From Microstegium vimineum (Eukaryota > Streptophyta > Magnoliopsida > Poales > Poaceae), in assembly GCA_022036555.1 (NCBI GenBank), contig CM039124.1, forward strand, positions 53,119,583-53,183,582: a DNA stretch of 64,000 bases. The letters run 5' to 3'. The position numbers and the translations under genes are program-made. A model generated the notes under the pieces. The model did not search any database. It was not told where the DNA came from and was given only the letters and a program-made list of their open reading frames with translations. Positions 44,722 to 55,740 of the stretch are shown in pieces (the first letter of the stretch is position 1; each line of letters opens with the position of its first letter).

Positions 44722-47700
44722 ATGGCCACTTTCCAGCTCGTCGGCGCCGATGACTGGCCCACCTCCTCGATCCGTCAGTCGTATCTGATGGGGTTGGTGG
44801 AGAGTGGTCTTCTCCGGCCCGTTACCACGACGGAGAGGCCGGAGTGGATAGCTCCGCCGCGGGACCACGCCGAGCCCAACCCGCCGGAGGGGTACGTGGT
44901 GTCGTTCGAGGTCTTCCACCGGGCGGGGCTGGGGGCCCCACCCAGCCGCTTTCTGCGCGCGCTCCTCTACCACTACGAAGTGGAGCTCCAGCACCTCTCC
45001 CCCAACAGCGTCAGCCAAGCGGCGGTTTTCGCCGCGGTGTGCGAAGGCTACCTGGGGATCGAGCCCCATTGGGAGCTGTGGCTTCACTTCTTCAAGGCGA
45101 TCTTCCACGCCTCGGTCAACAAGGGCACCCGCCGGAAGGTCATAGCCGGGTGCTGCAGCATCTCCGTCAAGCGGCCGAAGTTTTTGCTCCCGGCGAACCC
45201 GTCCTCGAGCCATTCCGGATGGCACTCCGGATGGTTCTACCTGAGGAATGACGACGATCTGCTCCCGACGTACACCGGGAGGACACTCGATGCCGAGCCC
45301 GACCGCTGGGGATACGGCGTCCCGACAGACAAGCAGAAGCACCTCAACGGCTTGCTGGACGTGCTCAGGCGCCTGAAGGAGAAGGGGCTTACCGTGGAGA
45401 TCGTCGCGTCGGCGTTTCACCAACGGCGGGTTCTGCCGCTGATGGCTCGACCCCTCCGCATCGACGAGATGGGTCCGGGGGTCGATCTATCGGGCTGCCG
45501 CTTCGTCGAGGAAGAACTGACCCCCGACCAGGTGGTCGGCCGCGTCCGCCGTTTCTTTGCGGGGGGGTTCGACCCCAAGAACGTCGCGAAGATCCCGATG
45601 AAGCCGGACGAGGGCTTCTTTGATCTGGTAAGGCCCTTTCCTTCCGGTTAGAGTCCTCGCGCCCGCCCCTTCCGTATTTTCTGCTCGCGCTCTAACTGTC
45701 TCGCGTTCCGCAGGGGAATGTGTCCTACAAACTCTCGCGTCCGCCGGTGAAGGAGGACCGGGCCACGAAGGAGGCGAACCACCTCCGCGCGCAGAAGGAG
45801 AAGTCCGACAAGGACAAGGCCAAGGCGAAGACGACCAAGAAGGCTCGGGAGAAAGAGCTGAGAGATCAGCGCCGGGCCCAACAGCGGCGGTTGGGCATCG
45901 AGGAGGAGTTGTCGCCCTCGGAAGAGGAGGATGAGGAGGAGGACGCGACGAACTCGAGCGATCTGGAGGAGGAGGAGGAGGAGACGGCGCCTGAACAGGC
46001 GGCCGTCGCTACCGATGGAGAGGAGGGGTCGACCTCGACGTCGGCCCCTTCCGTCGAAGCTGGGCCACGGGCGGAGCGCCCCGTGGCTTCGCAAGAAGTC
46101 GCGCCGCGGCAGACGCGGTCGCAGACGCCGCGGCCCTCGTCGGGGGGGGGGGGGTCGACCGAGCGAGCCCCCGACGCCCGCCGAGTCGAGCGCGCGGGTG
46201 CCGGGCCCGCCGGCGCGGGTGGAGACCGGCAAGGGGACGAAGGTGGCGCCGCCGTCGAAGGGTCGATCGAGCGAGCCCCTGAAGCCTGCTGCGTCGAGCG
46301 CACGGGCGCCGGGCCCATCGGCGCAGGTGGGGGCCGGCAAAAAGTCGACGGTGGCGCCGCCGGCCCCTGCCCGGGAGAAAGTGCCGAGGGCCGCCTCGAC
46401 CCCCACTCCCCAGGCGGTGGTGCTCGAGAGCTCGACCAGCCCGACGGTCACCGAGCCGAAGCGCCGGGCTCCGAGGGGGTAAGTAGCTTTGATAGGCGTT
46501 GTCTGTATTTTCCTTTTGTCGATAACGACCCGCGCTTTATCGTTGCACACGTGTCTCTTTTTCAGGTCGAAGCGCCGGCAGGGAACCGCGCCCCCCGCCC
46601 CTGCCAAGAAGCTGAAGACGGGGGCTGCGGTCCAAGCAGCCGCCGAGGTCGGTCCCGCCGCCCCGCCCCTTCGACGGTCGCCCCCGAGGCGGCACGGGCA
46701 GCCACGGCCCAGGAGGTGGCGGTGCGGGGGGAGGCACAAGGGGCCTCGGCGTCTGTCCAGATGGCGGAGGAGGCGAGCTCGCCGGCGGTGGTCGCCGAAG
46801 CGACGGTCGTGGCGTCCGCGGGGCCGTCAGAAGAAGTCGCGTCCGGCGCCCCGGGGGGGCGGGGCTTCTGCCGACAGTGGTCGCGGCCGAGGTGGTGGAA
46901 GTGGCCAGGCCCCCAGGCCCCTACGAACGAGGGGGAGGCTCCGGCTCACCCAACGCCGGGGCGTTGGCCCGAGGGCCTGGCTGCGCTGGAGGCTCGACTC
47001 CAGCTCGAGCGCGGGGGTACGACTACCGCCGCGCCGAGGGCCCCTCGACGACGCCGGGGCTCGACGAGGGGGGTCTGGTCGATCGCGCCGAGGGAACGCC
47101 AGCGCCGACGCAGGGCGGGATGCTGATGGAGTCCACCCCCGCCCAGGTGGACGAGATGGTGGCCGAGCTGGTGGACCCGGCGGAAATGGCCATCATCGCG
47201 GCTCCCCTCGAGGTTGGGGGGCCGCTGTCTCGAGGTAAGTTATACTTCGACTCGCTCGAGATGCAGTGGGTTCGCCTTGCTGGGTATTTACTTTTTGGGG
47301 TCTTTCATCGCGCAGGGCCGTCTTACTGGCCGGGGTCTCCTTCTACCGGTGGCGATGGCTTGGCGGGGCCGTCGACGTCCTCGCGAGGAGGCCCAGAGGA
47401 AGAAGCCTCGCCCCTTTCCGCTTATCGAGGAGGGGGGGACCTGCGCAATGGCGTCACCGGGACGATTGAGCAGAGGATCGCCGCCCGCAGCGCGGCCAGG
47501 GGCCAGGAGGTTCTCGAGGTGGCGGACCCTCGAGACCCCGAGCGGGTTTTCCTCACCCTCGACGACCAGTCCGAGCTCCGATGGTGGGAGAATGTCGAGG
47601 AGTATCGAGCGTTGTTTGAACACTCGGTACATCGCGCTGCGGAGGTCGCCGCCACGGACATACGCGAGGGAATGGAGGTAGGTTCTGTTCTACCTTAGAT

Positions 47701-48878
47701 TGTACTTTGAACTGCCTGGTCGCCGTTTGTTGATGATCTCCGTTTTTATCCTCGTCAGTCGCTGCGGGTGAGGTCCTACGAGAAGTCCCAGTACATTCTC
47801 CGAGTACAGGGACAACTCTCGACCCTCCACGCCTCGCTGGATAAGGCGAGGGATGAGGTTGCCCGCGCGAAGGCGGAGGCGGCGACTGTCTAGAAGGATG
47901 CCGAATCGAAGATCGCCCACGCGAAGGCTGGCTACGAGGCCATCCAGACGGAAGCCTGGGCGGCCATGTCGTCGGCGCAAGTGAAACTCGACGACGCCCT
48001 TTGGTCGACCGTCACCATCGGGCGGGAGCGGGATGCTGCTCTCGAGGCCCAGCGCAAGGCCGAGGAGGAAGCTGCCCGGCTGAGGGAAGACATCCGAGGG
48101 CTTCGGGGAGACCTCGACGCCGTCTCCCGTGAGCGCGACGCTCTGGCCACCTCGGAGGAGAAGGCTCGGACCCACGCGACCTCCTTGGGCGTGGTGGCGA
48201 TGAACGAGAGGAAGGCCCTCGAGGACGCAAACAAGACCATCGAGGGCCTCGAGGCCAAGGTTAATGAACAGTCCTCCGACCTTGACGACATCCGCCGCCA
48301 GCTTGAGGATACCGAGCAGGCCTACTCTACCCTGGACGTGGAGGCCCAAGGTGAGTGCTTTGGGTGTTGCAGAATCTGTCCTGCCTCGACCCTTTTTCTG
48401 CTTTTTGGGTTTTGACGGTTGCGTGCTTGTTTTGGCAGAGCTCGCGAAGGAGAATGCCCGCGCCCACAAGGACCTGGACAATCTTCAGGGCCTCCTTGGC
48501 ACCGAGGCGAATCTCAACGCGACGCTTGCGGCCGCCATCAACACCTTCTGCGACGACCTCTCGGTCAAGCCGGAGCCGAAGGTCGAGGGGGATGCTCGAG
48601 GGGACTCGTTGCTGCGCCGCTTCTACTCCATGACGCGGGGGGTGACGGAGAACGTCCGAGCCGCCCTGCATGTGGGCGTGAAGCGGGCCCTCGCAGTCGT
48701 CAACTCATTCTACGACGTGGACCTCAACCTCGTTGTCGACGGGTTCGCCACCGACCCGGATCTGACCGAGGAAGAGAACGACGCGAAGTGTCAGGAGTTG
48801 ATGGATCACGCAGAGGTGCCCGAAGGCCTGCTGGCGTCGCTCTTCGAGCCCGAGGTGATCCCCTCGGCGGATGAGTAG
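44722..48878 (+). pseudogene. Antisense, intron-bearing retrotransposon gene (PF04195-like N-terminus), degraded
   Basis: Six exons fit GT-AG rules: 44722-45627, 45714-46478, 46566-47234, 47316-47677, 47759-48350, 48439-48878. The five introns are 81-88 bp. Junction codons join sensibly (FFDL to GNVSYKL; a Gly to SKRRQGTA; Arg-Gly to PSYWPG; GME to SLRVRSYEK; EAQ to ELAKENA). Exon 1 carries the conserved grass domain (PF04195). Exons 2-3 are low-complexity and rich in Glu, Pro and Ala. Exons 5-6 look like a coiled coil (long K/E/A/L stretch) and end in PEVIPSADE. Full length would be about 1240 residues. Breaks: frame shifts at a G13 run (46142-46154), near 46660 and at a G7 run (46853-46859), plus an in-frame TAG at 47891-47893. 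It converges on gag-pol. Function unknown; no catalytic motif seen. Confidence 0.75.
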
Positions 48879-49040
48879 CCCTCGGGAGGTGTCGACGGGT
48901 GGTCCCGGGCCTGCGAGCCATATTTGGACAAAAAGGTCCATGTAATAGTTAGGCCTTTGTACTGATACAATGCCAAGCCCCCGAGGGCTTTTTGTGTATA
49001 ATGCGTTTTGATCGAGATGCATGCAGTTAATTTTGTTTTT

Positions 49041-49727
49041 TCGAGCTTTCCCTGCTTTTCTTTTCCTGAGTCGACGCTTGTGAACTAAGTGTTCGAGGCA
49101 CGCTCTTATCCCTGGAAGGGGGTGGTGGCGAGCGGGGATACCGTAGCCCTGGGGCGTAAGTGGGTCCCTGGCTCGACGACACCCTCGACCCTTAGGGAGC
49201 TCGAGGCGCCTTTACTTAGTTAAGAAGCGTACTCGAGGGAAAGAACAGGAGGGAGAGTCGAGTTTCGAAAAGACGTTCGAGTTTTTCGGAGACTTAGGAG
49301 GGGGGTGCCCCCCCTGTTAGCCCCCGAGGGAGGCTCGACTTTGCTGAGGCAAAGTCGAGGCTACCTTAGTGCTATGGACAGGTTCGTCTCGTTATTTCTA
49401 CTTCTCGAGCTCTCTCTGCTTTTCTTTGCCTAAGTCGACGCTTGTGAACTTAAGTATTCGACGCACGCTCGTATCCCTGGAAGGGGGGTGGCGAGCGGGG
49501 ATACCGTAGCCCTGGGGCGTAGGTGAGTCCCTGGCTCGACAACACCCTCGACCCTTAGGGGGTTCGAGGTGCCTTTACTTAGTTAGGAAGCGTACTCGAG
49601 GCGAAGATCGAGAGGGAGAGTCGACTTTCGAAAAGGCGTACGGGTTTTTCGGGGACTTAGGAGGGGTGCCCTCCTGTCAGCCCCCGAGGGGAGCTCGACT
49701 TTGCTGAGGCAAGGTCGAGGCTACCTT
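49041..49727. repeat. Tandem duplication between convergent gene ends, each copy ending in a hairpin
   Basis: 49041-49367 and 49405-49727 are highly similar direct repeats (offset 360-364 bp). Each ends with the inverted repeat CTCGACTTTGC-TGAG-GCAAAGTCGAG (49334-49359; 49694-49719 with one mismatch). They lie just past the stop of the antisense gene (48878) and just past the stop of pol (49792). Confidence 0.8.
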
Positions 49728-49791
49728 CGAGAACATTTTATTCATTCGAGAATTTGTACATAAATGCGAAAATGTACAAGGCCCTGGGGCC

Positions 49792-51213
49792 TCAGGGATA
49801 GAAGCGACGTAGCTGTTCGATGTTCCACGCGTTGGTGAAGATCTCGCCCTTCTCGTTCTTCAGTTTGTAAGTGCCGGGCTTCAGCACCTCCGCCACGATG
49901 AAGGGTCCCTCCCAAGGTGGTGTCAACTTGTGACGCCCCTTGTTGCTCTGTCAACGGCGCAGAACGAGGTCGCCGACGTTGAGGTCCCTTTTGCGCACGT
50001 TTTTGTCGTGGTAGCGTCGCAGCGTCTGTTGGTACTGTGCCGACTTGAAGAGGGCCATGTCACGAGCTTCCTCGAGCTGGTCGAGGGAGTCTTCTCGGGC
50101 TACCATGTTGGCTTGCTCGCTGTAGGCTTTCAGTCGAGGGGACCCGTACTCGAGGTCAGTGGGGAGGACGACCTCGGACCCATAGACCAAGAAGAACGGG
50201 GAGAACCCCGTGGCTCGACTCGGTGTCGTTCGGAGACTCCATAGCACAGCGGGAAGCTCGTCGACCCATCTCCTTCCATGTCTGTTCAGCCGGTCGAAGA
50301 TCCTTGGCTTGAGGCCCTGCAAAACCATATCGTTGGCACGCTCGACCTGACCGTTAGTTCGTGGGTGGGCAACTGCGGACCAATTCACCCTGATGTGGTG
50401 GTGGTCACAGAAGTCCAGGAACTTTTGGCCGGTAAACTGCGTGCCGTTGTCGGTGATGATGACGTTGGGGACCCCGAAGCGGTGGATGATGTCGGTGAAG
50501 AATAGCATGGCTTGCCGAGACTGGATATTGGCGATGGGTCGAGCCTCGATCCACTTCGAGAATTTGTCGATAGCCACGAGGAGGCGAGTGTGCCCACCGT
50601 TAGTTCTTTTCAGGGGACCGACCATGTCGAGCTCCCATACTGCAAACGGCCAAGTTATGGGTATCATTTGAAGAGCTTGGGCGGGTAGGTGGGTCTGCCT
50701 GGCGTAGAATTGGCATCCCTGGCAGGATCGAACGAGTTCGGTGGCGTCGTTGACAGCCGTCGGCCAGTAGAAGCCCTGTCGAAAGGCACTTCCTACCAGC
50801 GTTCTCGGCGCCGCGTGGTGGCCACAAGCCCCTGAGTGTAGGTCCTTCAGCAATGCCCTCCCCTCCCCGAGGGTGAGGCAGCGTTGAAGTACACCCGACG
50901 GGCTACGTCGATATAGTTCGCGGCCATCCCCGTATAGGACGTAGGTTTTGGCACGTCGAGCTACTCGACGGGCTTCCGTGCGGTCTTCTGGGAGTTCGCC
51001 TCGCGTCAGGTACTCGAGGTAAGGCGCGCGCCAATCTGTCGGAGGGGTTGGCGTTGCGGCGGCCCCGTCGATCTCCATGACCTCTCCCCCGCTCGAGGGG
51101 GGATCGGTCGAGGGGGGTGGGTCGGCCTCTTGCTCGAGGGCGGGAGCCCCCGAGCCTAGGTCGACGGATGGTGTGTGCAGATCCCTCAAGAAGATGTCGG
51201 GGGGGACCGTCCC
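49792..51213 (-). pseudogene. pol: integrase region
   Basis: The frame continues that of reverse transcriptase after an in-frame TGA (51216-51214). It shows the H-H-C-C zinc site (HSGACGHH ... CQGC), then the core with catalytic Asp in ELDMVGPL, Asp in ITDNGTQF and Glu in NGQVERAND, and a GPY/F-type end (WEGPFIVAEVLKPG). A further in-frame TGA (49953-49951) separates the core from the last 52 codons, which end in LRRFYP at the stop 49794-49792. Catalytic residues are intact; only the stops disable it. No chromodomain was seen. Confidence 0.85.
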
Positions 51214-51216
51214 TCA

Positions 51217-53028
51217 AGTAGACGCGATTTTGGCCAGCTCGTCGGCAGCTTCGTTGTACCGACGGGCTACATGGTTGAGCTCGAGGCCATAGAACTTGTC
51301 CTCGAGCCTTCGGACCTCCTTGCAGTAGGCTTCCATCTTAGGATCGTGGCAGCTCGAGTCTTTCATCACCTGGTCGATCACCAACTGAGAGTCCCCTCGC
51401 ACGTCGAGGCGTCGAACCCCGAGCTCGATGGCGATGCGTAGGTCGTTGACGAGGGCCTCGTACTCGGCGACGTTGTTGGAGGCGGGGAAGTGGAGGCGGA
51501 TGACGTAGCGCATATGGACCCCTGAGGGTGATATGAACAGCAATCCGGCGCCTGCTCCCGTCTTCATCAACGATCCATCGAAGTACAGAGTCCAGAGCTC
51601 GCTCTGAACCTGCACTGGGGGTAGTTGGGTGTCGGTCCATTCTGCAACAAAATCTGCAAGTACCTGAGACTTGATGGCCTTCCGAGGGGCGTAGGAGAGG
51701 GTCTCCCCCATGAGCTCGGCGGACCACTTGGCGATCTTTCCCGATGCCTCCCGGTTCTGGATTATCTCTCCGAGGGGGAAAGATGAAACCACAGTGAGCG
51801 GATGGCCCAGGAAATAGTGTTTGAGCTTCCGCCGAGTGAGGACGATCGCATACAACAGCTTCTGGATGTGGGGATACCTCATCTTGGTCTCGGAAAGGAC
51901 CTCGCTCATGAAGTAGACAGGCCTCTGAACCGGCAGGGCGTGTCCTTCCTCCTCCCTCTCGACCACTATGACCGCGCTGACTACTTGGGTAGTTGTTGCG
52001 ACATAGAGCAAGAGGGGCTCGGCCGGGCTCGGGGGGACCAAGACCGGGGGCGAGGTGAGCAAGGCCTTAAGCCTCGAGAGCGATTCCTCGGCTTCGGCGG
52101 TCCACGCGAAGTGTTCCGTCTTCTTCAGGAGTCGGTAAAGGGGTAGGGCCTTCTCTCCGAGCCTCGAGATGAAGCGACTGAGGGCGGCGAGGCACCCAGT
52201 AACCCTTTGCACGCTCTTGAGGTCATTGATCGGGCCCATCCTCGTGATGGCGGTTACCTTCTCGGGATTGGCCTCGATGCCGCGCTGGGAAACTATATAC
52301 CCTAAGGGCATGCCTCGAGGGACCCCGAAGACACACTTCTCAGGGTTCAGTTTTATGTGATTAGCCCTGAGGCACCCAAACGCGATCTCGAGGTCTCCGA
52401 CCAGGTTCCCGACGGTTCTGGATTTGACCACGATGTCATCGACGTAGGCCTCGACGGTCGGCCCTATGTGTTTCCCGAAGACGTGGAGCATGCATCGCTG
52501 GTAGGTGGCCCCGGCGTTTCGCAAGCCGAAGGGCATGGTGAGGTAGCAAAACATGCCGAAGGGAGTGATGAAGGAGGTCGCGAGCTGATCGGACTCCTTC
52601 ATCTTTATTTGGTGGTAGCCGGAATACGCATCAAGGAAGCAAAGGGTTTCACATCCCGAAGTGGAATCTACTATTTGGTCGATGCGTGGTAAAGGAAAAG
52701 GAACTTTAGGACATGCTTTATTCAAACTGGTGTAGTCTACACACATCCTATCCTTCCCATTCTTTTTCTTTACAAGCACGGGATTAGCTAACCACTCGGG
52801 ATGATGTACCTCCTTGATGAATCCGGCCTTCAAAAGCTTGTCGACCTCCTCCCCGATGATCCTGCGCTTCTCCTCGTCGAAGCGGCGCAGGCGTTGCTTC
52901 ACCGGTTTGGACCCGGCTCGGATGTCCAAGGAGTGCTCACCGACTTCCCTCGGGATGCCCGGCATGTCCGAGGGACTCCATGCAAACACGTCGGCGTTCG
53001 CACGGAGAAAGTCGACGAGCACGGCTTC
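51217..53028 (-). pseudogene. pol: reverse transcriptase with dual RNase H
   Basis: Open for 602 codons from the ATG at 53022. It contains the reverse transcriptase blocks LVKKKNGKDRMCVDYTSLN, FCYLTMPFGLRNAGATYQR and the catalytic YVDD in EAYVDDIVVKS. Next comes the usual gypsy RNase H, in which the expected Asp is replaced (LLLYVATTT). A second, archaeal-type RNase H follows at about 51217-51600, with YFDGS, NVAEYEAL, RGDSQLV and NEAADELAK supplying the catalytic acids. Two RNase H domains in tandem are diagnostic of the Tat lineage. An in-frame TAG (53031-53029) separates it from the protease region. Confidence 0.9.
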
Positions 53029-53031
53029 CTA

Positions 53032-54206
53032 TTTGGGCTCGAGGGTGGCACTGATCGTCAGCGCCTTCCCATCCGCGAGGCCGGGGTCGAGCGGGATGGT
53101 CTTCGTGTCTTCCACCGTCTTGATGTTGCCAGCGTGGCGCTTGGGGTCGGGGATCTCTCCGGACAAGTCGTTGAGGGCCGCGAGGATAGCCGACTCCTCA
53201 TGGGCCTCAGCTTTTTCCACGCACTCGATGTCGCAGTCATATGCGTGCTCGTAGGAGGTGTCGACGGTGATGACCCCCGAGGGCCCCGGCATTTTGAGCT
53301 TGAGGTAGGTGTAGTTCGGGACCGCCATGAACTTGGCGTACCCTGGTCTACCGATGACGGCGTGGTAGGTGCCTCGCCACGCGACCACCTCGAAGGTCAG
53401 CTCTTCCTTTTGGAAGTTCGAGGGGACGCCGAAGCAGACCGGCAGCTTGATACGGTCGATCAGGAGTGCCTTCTTCCCCGGGACGATCCCGTGGAACCCC
53501 CCTCGCGCTGGGCAGGAGCATGGTCCTCGGAATCCCCAGGAGGTCGAGGGTCTCGGCGTAGATGATGTTGAGGCTGCTCCCCCCGTCCATGAGCACCTTG
53601 GTGAGGCGGGTGTTGAGGATGATCGGGCCGACGACGAGCGGGTAAGCCCCTGCGTTGGGGATGTGCTCGGGGTGGTCGTCCTGATCGAAGGTGATCGGCG
53701 TGTGGGACAAGTCGAGGTACCGCGGGGCCTGGGCCCGAACGAAGAAAACTACTCGACGCTCCCTCTTGCGCTGGCGCGTGGTGAGGCGAGTCGAGGGTCC
53801 CCCGTAGATCATGCAGCAGTCGTGGATCTCGGGGAAGCCTCCTTTTTTGACATCGCCCCTGACGTGGGCGTCACAGGGCGGGTCTTCCTTGCCGTCGTCT
53901 CTCCTGGGGCCAGGAGGGACGAAGTGCTTTCGGAGCATGCGGCAATCCTCGAGGCGGTGGTTGGCCGGCCCCATATGATAGGGGCAAGGCTCCTTCAGCA
54001 TCTTATCGAAGACGCCCCCGTCGGGAGGGGGCCCTCGAGGCTTCCGCTTGTCCGCTGCAGCGACAAGGTCGTCGGGCCCGTCGTCGTGCTCGACGTTGGG
54101 CTTGACGTTGCGCCGGCCCGGTTGGTTCTTCTTCTTCTTCTTCCGGCCGCCGTTGCCGTCGTTGTTCCTCCTGGGGCCCCTTGTTTCTCTTGGGCCCATT
54201 GTCCGA
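53032..54206 (-). pseudogene. gag C-terminus and aspartic protease region
   Basis: After a frame change, the sequence runs through a basic stretch (GGRKKKKKNQPGRR), a knuckle-like CPYHMGPANHRLEDC and the protease active site LMDGGSSLNIIYAETL. At a run of six G (plus-strand C6 at 53497-53502) the frame shifts again, and continues through VVAWRGTYHAVIGRPGYAKF to the TAG at 53031-53029. The Asp-Gly-Gly-Ser-Ser protease motif is intact. Confidence 0.8.
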
Positions 54207-54691
54207 GCCCCCCGGGCTCATCCGCGTTGCCCTTCCCCTTCCCTGGGGGAATTTGGAAGAATGCGCCAACGGCCTCCTCGCCAGCCGTGTAGTTGGCGAT
54301 GATGTCCATGAGTTCGTTGGCGGTCTTGGGGATGTTTCGCCCCAGCTCCCGCACTAACTCCTTGCAGGTTGTCCCGGCGATGAACGCCGTGATGATCTCA
54401 TGGTCGGAGATGTGGGTCAGTGCGGTACGCTGCTTCGAGAATCGGCGGGTGAAGGCGCGGAGGGTCTCCCCTGGTTTCTGCTTGCAGCTGCGAAGGTCCC
54501 AGGAGTTGCCCGGGCGCTCGTAGGTGCCCTTGAAGTTGCCCTCGAATATCCGGACCAGGTCAGACCAGTCCTGGATCAAGTCCGGGGGTAGCTCCTCGAG
54601 CCACCTTCGAGCGGTGTCGGAGAGGAGCAATGGGAGTTGCCGGATGATGACGAGGTCATCTTTGGCCCCACCCAGCTGGCATGCTAGCCTG
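54207..54691 (-). pseudogene. gag, 5'-truncated
   Basis: The frame is open from the deletion junction at 54691 and has no native start codon. It shows a retrotransposon gag domain (WLEELPPDLIQDWSDL, FEGNFKGTYERPGNSWDL, LRAFTRRFSKQRTAL). At a run of six G (plus-strand C6 at 54208-54213) it passes to the frame of the next segment, either through slippage mutation or sequencing error. Upstream it abuts the LTR directly, so the first part of gag and the primer-binding site are missing. Confidence 0.8.
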
Positions 54692-55740
54692 AAGTCCGAT
54701 CAGAGTCCCAGATGAAGTCGGAGTCGATCCCCTCTGTACTCTACCTCGGCGTCCCCTTTTATAGACCAAGGGGAGGTCCGAGGGTACAGGGTCCTAATAG
54801 TAGAAGTATGGGCGGCGTATCCGCGGCACAGTGTTGGCGGAGAGACGTTGAACACTGTCGCGGCATGGCTTTCCCGTCCTTCAGGCGTCCCTGGTCGTGG
54901 CGGCAGTAGAAGTCGTCGCAGTGCAGTGTCCGCAGGCGGGCACGAGTCCCACGGCCGAAGCGGGACGGGGCGGATGGGATGGCTTCCGTACCGGAGTTGT
55001 TGAAGAGGGGGGGTCGAGCCCCTGGTCGAGGGAGGGGGTCGAGCCCTGTGTGACTCCGTCGCGTTCCCGAAGTCGTCGTCGAGGGTCGCACTGTTCACTT
55101 TCCGAGGGGTATTGTTGGAGTCCGTACTCGCGTAGTGGCAACAGTAGCGGCACAGTTGATGGGAACCGGGGACTGGACGGGGAGTTGGCGGATTTGACAG
55201 CGGACGCAGGCGCCCATGTCGTTAGGTGGGTTCACTTTAACCCATGTCGGAGCAGTTGGGTTAATCGAGCCCCTCGTCCGAGGGTCGTCCGCTCGACCCT
55301 TGGTCGAGGGGGAGGTCGAGGCGTCGACGGGGTCGGAGAGGTTGAAGTCGAGGTAGAGGCCGGGGGGTCGTTCGCTCGACCCCTCGTCCGTCGTCGAGGT
55401 GGAGTCGGGGGTCGTTCGCTCGACCCCTCGTCCGTCGTCGAGGTGGAGTCGGGGGTCGTTCGCTCGCCCCCTCGTCCGTCGTCGAGGTGGAGCCGGGGGT
55501 CGTTCGCTCGCCCCCTCGTCCGTCGTCGAGGTGGAGCCGGGGGTCGTTCGCTCGCCCCCTCGTCCGTCGTCGAGGTGGAGCCGGGCCGGGGCTTGTTGCC
55601 ACAGTTGGTGTAGAGGGGGCCCTCGATTGATGGGCCGCGTCTCACCGAGTAGTGGGCTGATCCTTGCCTTAAAAATGGTTGCTATGTTTAGCGTTAATTT
55701 ATCGAAGGGTTTAGGGTACCTCTTACCTTCGTACCCGACA
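54692..55740 (-). repeat. 5' LTR of copy 2 (truncated)
   Basis: It matches 41830-42877 of the other LTR from GAAGTCCGATCAGAG to CCTTCGTACCCGACA. The segment equal to 41555-41829 (most of R and all of U5) is absent. The same 45-bp minisatellite occurs at about 55358-55582 with five units. The TATA box is retained. Confidence 0.92.
54756..54763 (-). promoter_or_regulatory. LTR TATA box (5' LTR, copy 2)
   Basis: TATAAAAG on the minus strand, about 65 bp before the deletion junction. The promoter could still drive a transcript through gag-pol even though R/U5 and the primer-binding site are gone. Confidence 0.55.

Larger units (their letters stand above)
41555..55740 (-). mobile_element. Ty3/gypsy LTR retrotransposon, Tat lineage (copy 2, 14.2 kb)
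   Basis: The element reads on the minus strand: truncated 5' LTR (55740-54692), gag-pol (54691-49792), a duplicated spacer (49727-49041), a gene on the opposite strand (48878-44722), repeat zone (44300-43180), hairpins (43087-42880), 3' LTR (42877-41555). A CTTAG duplication flanks it. Over the shared 1.05 kb the two LTRs differ by seven substitutions and one 1-bp indel by eye, so insertion is recent. Dual RNase H domains and an antisense ORF between integrase and 3' LTR are known marks of the Tat lineage (for example Grande, RIRE2, Retand). A deletion removed the end of the 5' LTR, the primer-binding site and the start of gag, so this copy cannot complete its own cycle. Confidence 0.93.

Noticed and set aside
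45648..46739. 363-codon minus-strand frame opposite the antisense gene
   Set aside because: Shadow frame; the plus strand has matching splice phases and the conserved domain.
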